61,365 bases of DNA from RGIG6353 sp045590615. GTDB taxonomy: Bacteria > Bacillota > Clostridia > Oscillospirales > SIG627. Below, piece after piece: positions 56,857 through 61,365 of this stretch. The stretch covers positions 1 through 61,365 of the forward strand of contig JAZNRH010000044.1 of the NCBI GenBank assembly GCA_045590615.1, read 5' to 3'. The notes beneath the pieces were generated by a model. That model did not search any database. It was not told the origin of the DNA and worked only from the letters and a program-made list of their open reading frames with translations. Numbering within the stretch: position 1 is the stretch's first letter; every line of letters starts with the position of its first letter. The position numbers and the translations under genes were made by a program.

Positions 56857-58749
56857 ATGAAAAAAAGACCGATTTTCAAAATATCAATAAAACCGACGAG
56901 GCTGTTTTACATAGCCTTCCTTTTGGTTTATTTGTTTATAATTTTTTGCGAATGTGAGCTATTGCCCTTCTCGAGAAGGGGATATTCGGTGGTAGCTCTG
57001 TTTTTTATTTTCTTTTCGCTCGTGCGCTTTGAGCTGCGCCGTAATCCGATTGTTGATATTCTGTTGCCGATTGCCAATTCCTTTGTGGTCACACTCGTTT
57101 TACAGCTTATGCTGTCCTGCGACCCGAGAATTCTCAATACGCCCACATTGATTGGCAACGTTGCTCTCAACGCAGGCTTTTGCTATCTGTTTTTGCTTTT
57201 GACAAATAGCATTAAATGGTCGCTTGGGCTGACTGATACTTTGCTTTTCGGCTTTGCCTTTATAGATTATATGGTAATAAGCTTCAGAAAAAGTGAGATT
57301 AAATTCAGCGATATATATTCAATCAAGACGGGTGCGTCGGTTGTCGGACAGTACAAGCTCGAGCTGACTTCAAGGGTCAATTATGCAATCATCGTATTTG
57401 TTGCAATTTTATTCGTGGTAGCCATAACCAAGCTCACAGTTAAATCAAAGAGGAATCAGCTTCCGAGAATAACGGGTGTTTTAGCTCTTGGAATTTCTCT
57501 TTTTACGGTGTCATATTGTATGAATAATTCCACTAACTATATGCAGCTCTGGGCAACCGACGGAATTAAGTATAACGGACTTACCTATAATTTCCTGATT
57601 GAAGCCAGAGACAGTAGGGTTGAAATGCCGGAGGGCTACAGCAACGAAAGGGCAGAGGAGCTTTTCTCCCGTTATTCACCCACCCAAGCCGATGCCGAAC
57701 AGCCCAACATCATCGTAGTTATGTCCGAGGCATTTGCCGACCTTTCTGTTTTGGGAGAATTTGAAACGAGCGATAACCCTATGGAGTTTTATAATTCTTT
57801 GAAGGAAAACTGTACCAAGGGCTACCTTATGTCCTCGGTGTTCGGTGGAAATACAGCCTCGTCGGAATGGGAATTTCTGACGGGTAACACGCAGGCGTTT
57901 TTGCCCTACGGCTCGGTTGCGTATCAGCAGTATATCAAAACCGAAGCGAACACCATCGTCGAGGTTATGGAGGACAACGGCTACACCACCGTCGCAATGC
58001 ACCCCTTTCTTTCGACGGGTTGGAAGAGAAATATAGTTTACGACGTGTTTGGCTTCGACGAGGTTTATTTTCAGGATGAGCTTTCGGGCGATGAAAAAAT
58101 AAGAGGCTTTGTAAGTGACAGAACTCTTTTCAGGGATATCGCAGAGCGACTTGAGAATAAAAAAAAAGGCGAAAAGCTTTTCACCTTCGCCATTACTATG
58201 CAAAATCACGGTGGATACGAGTACGGAAACTTTGAGTCAGAGGTGACGGTTGAGGGGATTGACGTGCTCAGCGCAAATCAATATCTCACTCTTTTGAAAA
58301 AGAGTGATGACGCTCTTCGCGAGCTGATAGGCGCGCTTGAAGGCTTTGATGAAAAGACCATGCTGGTATTATTCGGAGACCATCACCCCAGCCTTAACTC
58401 AGCGTTTTACTCTCATGTAATGGGAGACACTCAGAATACCTATCAGGGCACGATGAAGAAGTATACCGTTCCCTTTATGATATGGACGAACTATGATACA
58501 CCCGAAGAGGAAAATCTGCTTTCGAGCATAAATTTCTTGCCCGTAATGATGATGAAGAAGGCAGGAGTAGCAATGCCCGAATATTTCGTTTATCTTGATG
58601 AGCTTCATTCAAGGATGCCTGCAGTCAGCTTCTTTGCATATTATTCCGAGTCCGAGAAAAAGCTCAAGAGACCGTCTGAGGCGACGGGTGGGGAGCTTGA
58701 CTTACTCAACGAGTACAGATTATTGCAATATTATAACGTGTTCAAATAG
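56857..58749 (+). CDS. LtaS-like membrane phosphoglycerol transferase (copy 2)
   Basis: 630 residues: five or so N-terminal membrane segments (to about 215) and an extracellular sulfatase-fold domain. Motifs: PNIIVVMSEAFADLS (metal Glu), nucleophile Thr333 in GGNTASSEWEFLTG, LFGDHHPSL. It uses phosphatidylglycerol or a similar donor to decorate an envelope polymer. The substrate may differ from that of copy 1 because the loop after the nucleophile (QAFLPYGSVAYQQYIK) is unlike it. D-serine dehydratase lies 13 bp downstream, in the same transcription unit. GTCAGGAG is the ribosome site. Confidence 0.88.
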   Translation: MKKRPIFKISIKPTRLFYIAFLLVYLFIIFCECELLPFSRRGYSVVALFFIFFSLVRFELRRNPIVDILLPIANSFVVTLVLQLMLSCDPRILNTPTLIGNVALNAGFCYLFLLLTNSIKWSLGLTDTLLFGFAFIDYMVISFRKSEIKFSDIYSIKTGASVVGQYKLELTSRVNYAIIVFVAILFVVAITKLTVKSKRNQLPRITGVLALGISLFTVSYCMNNSTNYMQLWATDGIKYNGLTYNFLIEARDSRVEMPEGYSNERAEELFSRYSPTQADAEQPNIIVVMSEAFADLSVLGEFETSDNPMEFYNSLKENCTKGYLMSSVFGGNTASSEWEFLTGNTQAFLPYGSVAYQQYIKTEANTIVEVMEDNGYTTVAMHPFLSTGWKRNIVYDVFGFDEVYFQDELSGDEKIRGFVSDRTLFRDIAERLENKKKGEKLFTFAITMQNHGGYEYGNFESEVTVEGIDVLSANQYLTLLKKSDDALRELIGALEGFDEKTMLVLFGDHHPSLNSAFYSHVMGDTQNTYQGTMKKYTVPFMIWTNYDTPEEENLLSSINFLPVMMMKKAGVAMPEYFVYLDELHSRMPAVSFFAYYSESEKKLKRPSEATGGELDLLNEYRLLQYYNVFK

Positions 58750-58762
58750 AGGAGGAGAAAAT

Positions 58763-60022
58763 ATGAGTGCGTATGATTTTATTGAAAAAGACCCCACAAT
58801 AAAGGCAATTTCAAGGGGAGAAGAGGTTTATTGGGAAAATCCGTATAAGCTGAGCTTCAACGAAGCGCCAACACCCATAACAGATGAGCAGATTACCGAT
58901 GCCGAAGAGCGACTTTTGAGGTTTGCTCCGTTTATACAAAGGGTATTTCCCGAGACTGTGGCGACGGGTGGAATAATTGAGTCGGAGCTTGTCGAAATCC
59001 CCGAGATGAAAAAGGCGCTGGGAATAGAGAACGGTACGCTTTGGCTGAAAAAGGACTCTCACCTTGCAGTTTCAGGCTCAATCAAGGCAAGGGGTGGCTT
59101 TTACGAGGTGCTCAAGCACGCCGAGGAGCTTGCTGTAAAAAACGGACTTATTACTTATTCTGATAACTATGAAAAATTCGATACCCCCGAATTCAGAAAA
59201 TTCTTTTCGCGCTATAAGGTTCAGGTCGGCTCAACGGGTAACCTTGGAATGTCAATAGGCATAATGAGTGCTGCAATCGGCTTTGAGGTTATCGTGCATA
59301 TGTCCGAGGACGCAAAGGAATGGAAAAAAGCTCTTTTGAGGAGCAGGGGAGTAAACGTCATTGAGTATTCAGACGATTATTCAAGAGCCGTAGCAGAGGG
59401 TAGAAAGAACTCCGAAAGTGACCCGACGAGCTATTTTGTTGACGATGAAAAATCGGTTGACCTTTTCCTTGGTTACGCTGTTGCTGCAAGACGTCTTGAA
59501 AGAGTGCTCAGAGATAAAAAAATTACGGTGGATGCCGAGCATCCACTCGTGGTGTACATTCCTGCAGGAGTCGGTGGTGCTCCCGGTGGTATAACGTATG
59601 GACTCAACAGAATTTACGGTGACAACGTAAGGTGCTATTTTGTAGAGCCGAGCAACTGTCCGTCAGTGCTTCTCGGAATAGTGACTCAGCTCTTTGAAAA
59701 CGCCAACGTGCACGACGTTGGATTGACGGGAAAAACACACGCAGACGGTCTTGCCTGCGCATCACCCTCGTCGCTGGTTACAAGGGTTATGACACCGGTT
59801 GTTTCGGGTGTTTACACAGTCAGTGATAAAAAGCTTTACGACTATCTCAGACTTCTTTATAAGAGCGAGGGAATTGAAATCGAGCCCTCCAGCTGTGCTG
59901 CCTTTATCGGTCCTCATAAGAACAAGGTTGAAAAGACGGCAACTCAAATCGTATGGGCAACGGGTGGCAGTATGGTGCCCGATGAAATAAAGAAGGAATA
60001 CCTTGAAACGTATCTGAACTAA
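58763..60022 (+). CDS. dsdA: D-serine ammonia-lyase
   Basis: 419 residues. PLP enzyme that converts D-serine to pyruvate and ammonia. PLP lysine is Lys108 in AVSGSIKARGG; phosphate loop GSTGNLGMSIG; other markers YIPAGVGGAPGGI and EPSNCPSVL. I chose ATG 58763 after GGAGGAG; an open frame extends into the preceding gene but lacks a ribosome site. It detoxifies or uses D-serine. It follows an LtaS-like gene and converges on an AraC regulator. Confidence 0.93.
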   Translation: MSAYDFIEKDPTIKAISRGEEVYWENPYKLSFNEAPTPITDEQITDAEERLLRFAPFIQRVFPETVATGGIIESELVEIPEMKKALGIENGTLWLKKDSHLAVSGSIKARGGFYEVLKHAEELAVKNGLITYSDNYEKFDTPEFRKFFSRYKVQVGSTGNLGMSIGIMSAAIGFEVIVHMSEDAKEWKKALLRSRGVNVIEYSDDYSRAVAEGRKNSESDPTSYFVDDEKSVDLFLGYAVAARRLERVLRDKKITVDAEHPLVVYIPAGVGGAPGGITYGLNRIYGDNVRCYFVEPSNCPSVLLGIVTQLFENANVHDVGLTGKTHADGLACASPSSLVTRVMTPVVSGVYTVSDKKLYDYLRLLYKSEGIEIEPSSCAAFIGPHKNKVEKTATQIVWATGGSMVPDEIKKEYLETYLN

Positions 60023-60042
60023 ACGAAGGGGATGTAAAAAAA

Positions 60043-60128
60043 GGCGAGCCCTCATAAAAGCAGAGGGGGCTTTTTAGCAAAAAGCACCCTCTCGACTCCC
60101 GAAAAGCATAACTTGTTTAATTTTAGTT
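60043..60128 (+). repeat. Dispersed repeat family R2, copy b
   Basis: GGCGAGCCCTCATAAAAGC, GGGGGCTTTTTAGCAAAAAG, CACCCTC, GAAAAGCATAACTTGTTTAA. It is flanked by GGGGATGTAA (60029) and TTACATATCCCC (60127), a larger inverted pair that may mark the true ends. Confidence 0.72.
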
Positions 60129-60145
60129 ACATATCCCCGAACGCA

Positions 60146-60190
60146 CAGGGCTGTAAAAAAACTATATCAGTTTTTTTACAGCCCCATTTT
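60146..60190. terminator. Terminator between dsdA and the AraC gene
   Basis: GGGCTGTAAAAAAACT/AGTTTTTTTACAGCCC perfect 16-bp stem; related to the stems at 31077, 36421 and 53955. Confidence 0.9.
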
Positions 60191-60191
60191 C

Positions 60192-61055
60192 TTACGTTCT
60201 TCCTTCTTTTGAAAATCTACGGTATTCCGACGGTGAGCAGTTTTGAATGGATTTGAAAACTCTGTTGAAATACGAAACCGATGAAAAGCCGTTTTCGAGG
60301 GCAATTTCTGTAATGCTCAGATTACTTTCAGCAAGCAGCTTTGTCGAGTGGTGAACTCTCACTGTGTTCAGATAATCCGTAAAGCCCATATTCAAAAGGC
60401 TTTTGAACAGCCTGCAAAAATAGAAATTGCTCATATTGTTTATATTGCTGACCTCGTCAAGAGAAATGTTTTCGTTATAGTGAGAGGCAATATAGTCGAG
60501 GGCAGGCATTATTCTCTTCAGCTTATTGTCGTCAATTCCTTCGCTTTCGTCTATCAGAAAGGAGTTTCGGTAAAGTACGGCAAGAATTCCGTAGACTACC
60601 GATTTAAGATACAATGCCCCCGAAGGCTCGGGAGTCGAGGCGTGACGGATTGCCTCATTGAAAAAGTGAGTCAGCTCTTCGTCTCTTGTTATTTCAAAGC
60701 TTTTGCTGCCCAGCTTGGAAATGAGATTGACGTAGGTAGGGGTAATGAACTCGTCTGTATTGAAGTGGAGCATATCGCTTTTCAATATACATTCTTTCGG
60801 GACGTAGGTCGAGTGTGGGACGTTCGAGTTTATACAAACAACGTCACCGGTACGGGAGACGTGCTCGCTACCGTCCTCCAGCCTTATTACGAGCTCGCCC
60901 GAGAGAATGTGCAAAAGCTCAAGCTCGCTGTGTATGTGAGGGTTTGAACAGATATAGCCTGCAGGAACAAGGTGATTTTCCTTGTGCTTGCTTATTTTTA
61001 TGGGCACGCCCTTGACGTTGGGCACGATTTTTTCGAAAAATAAGGAGTCTGCCAT
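60192..61055 (-). CDS. AraC-family regulator with cupin sensor domain
   Basis: 287 residues: N-terminal cupin fold (CSNPHIHSELELLHILSGEL, then INSNVPHSTYVP) and a C-terminal double HTH (about 190-285; ISLDEVSNINNMSNFYFCRL, ITEIALENGFSSVSYFNRVF). The cupin usually senses a sugar or small organic ligand. It may control the convergent dsdA/LtaS unit or a distant sugar gene. The ribosome site GAGAGG is about 15 bp from the ATG, longer than ideal. A good promoter faces leftward at 61100-61127. Confidence 0.9.
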   Translation of the reverse strand: MADSLFFEKIVPNVKGVPIKISKHKENHLVPAGYICSNPHIHSELELLHILSGELVIRLEDGSEHVSRTGDVVCINSNVPHSTYVPKECILKSDMLHFNTDEFITPTYVNLISKLGSKSFEITRDEELTHFFNEAIRHASTPEPSGALYLKSVVYGILAVLYRNSFLIDESEGIDDNKLKRIMPALDYIASHYNENISLDEVSNINNMSNFYFCRLFKSLLNMGFTDYLNTVRVHHSTKLLAESNLSITEIALENGFSSVSYFNRVFKSIQNCSPSEYRRFSKEGRT

Positions 61056-61099
61056 AATGTCAATATTTTTCCTCTCACCAAAATTTTTTATTCATAAAT

Positions 61100-61127
61100 A
61101 TTATAACCCCTAAAAATTAAATGTCAA
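61100..61127 (-). promoter_or_regulatory. Promoter of the AraC gene
   Basis: Minus strand TTGACA (61127-61122), 16-bp spacer, TATAAT (61105-61100). Confidence 0.78.
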
Positions 61128-61151
61128 TATTTTTAATATTAAATTTTTTAG

Positions 61152-61180
61152 TTGACTTTTTTGAATAATGAGAATATAAT
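61152..61180 (+). promoter_or_regulatory. Promoter of the FMN riboswitch transcript
   Basis: TTGACT, 17-bp spacer, TATAAT. Confidence 0.82.
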
Positions 61181-61189
61181 ATATAAAAA

Positions 61190-61230
61190 CATTGTTTCGG
61201 GGCGGAGTGCAATTCTCCACCGGTGGTATA
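61190..61230 (+). promoter_or_regulatory. FMN riboswitch, 5' part, interrupted
   Basis: TTTCGGGGCGGAGTGCAATT and CTCCACCGGTGGTA match the start of the RFN element (consensus TCGGGGCAGGGTG..AATTCCC..ACCGGCGGTA), with P2 formed by GGAG/CTCC. The expected 3' half (AGCCCGCGAGC and later GCCGAC/GGATG parts) is not found; a MITE begins inside the variable stem and runs past the window end. Confidence 0.8.
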
Positions 61231-61365
61231 GCCAAAGGGAGCCGAACTCTTGTCGGTTTCAAGGGTGATTTTCGTCCCTATCTTCGTTACTTTCCCTTGT
61301 AATACATAAAGTATTACTTCGGAAAAGATGCCTTGATATGAACAAAAATTACCTCTTGAAACTTC
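61227..61365 (+). mobile_element. MITE family copy C (runs off the window)
   Basis: TATAGCCAAAGGGAGCCGAA start and 46 bp identical to 27775-27820. Interior hairpin GTAATAC/GTATTAC; the last visible bases AAAATTACCTCTTGAAAC match the right inner end of the 164-bp copy A. About 25 bp of the right terminus lie beyond the window. Confidence 0.82.

Noticed and set aside
58595..58762. Longer N-terminus for D-serine dehydratase
   Set aside because: It overlaps the LtaS-like gene and has no ribosome site; GGAGGAG stands right before ATG 58763.
1..61365. CRISPR array, rRNA operon or prophage
   Set aside because: No regularly spaced repeats, rRNA segments, or structural/integrase genes were found on either strand.

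Overview
The window looks like chromosomal DNA of a moderate-GC, Gram-positive anaerobe of the class Clostridia, probably an uncultured gut-type lineage related to Oscillospirales or Christensenellales; the exact family cannot be told from the sequence. The evidence is conserved Firmicutes gene clusters: priA-def-fmt-rsmB-rlmN-prpC-prkC-rsgA, ylxM-ffh-rpsP-khpA, infC-rpmI-rplT and rlmB with sigH nearby. Sporulation genes (spoIIR, spoVM, sigH) indicate a spore-forming ancestry. Promoters are mostly plain sigma-A types with 17-bp spacers. No rRNA, CRISPR array, prophage or intact transposase gene is visible.

Layout. 1-5.0 kb: the tail of a highly expressed coiled-coil protein, then a leftward methionine/one-carbon operon (split metH, stand-alone reactivation protein, metF, YitT-like membrane protein). 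5.0-9.0 kb: a PaaI-type thioesterase facing a leftward eutH, PHP phosphatase and rRNA methyltransferase group, then tRNA-Ser(GCU). 9.0-15.1 kb: an unexplained short transcript, a CPA2 antiporter with a 32-codon leader ORF, spoIIR, an LtaS-like enzyme, and infC (AUU start, attenuator leader)-rpmI-rplT. 15.1-31.1 kb: a lipoprotein pair, then the long rightward translation, cell-wall signalling and protein-targeting clusters. 31.1-37.5 kb: an acyl-CoA ligase, two paralogous substrate-binding lipoproteins and an S1-domain protein. 37.8-43.5 kb: mtaB, a two-component system, spoVM with a small membrane protein, and small accessory genes. 43.6-50.7 kb: glyA-rarA, mscL-DUF2156, then a leftward rlmB followed by a degenerate P-type-ATPase-like membrane protein. 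51.0-56.7 kb: zinc-ribbon protein, sigH, a Wzz/BY-kinase pair and argGH with an ArgR-like operator. 56.8-61.4 kb: a second LtaS-like gene with D-serine dehydratase, an AraC regulator, and an FMN riboswitch whose aptamer is interrupted by a palindromic MITE.

The most unusual items are: (i) the P-type ATPase relative whose DKTGTLT phosphorylation motif has become NDSDVFN; (ii) a MITE family (ends TATAGCC, TA target) with one copy in the variable stem of an FMN riboswitch and another supplying the prkC stop codon; (iii) three near-identical substrate-binding lipoproteins without any permease; (iv) two further families of short repeats at gene 3' ends, one forming the C-terminus of a sensor kinase; (v) microgenes, notably spoVM and a 32-codon ORF ahead of the antiporter.
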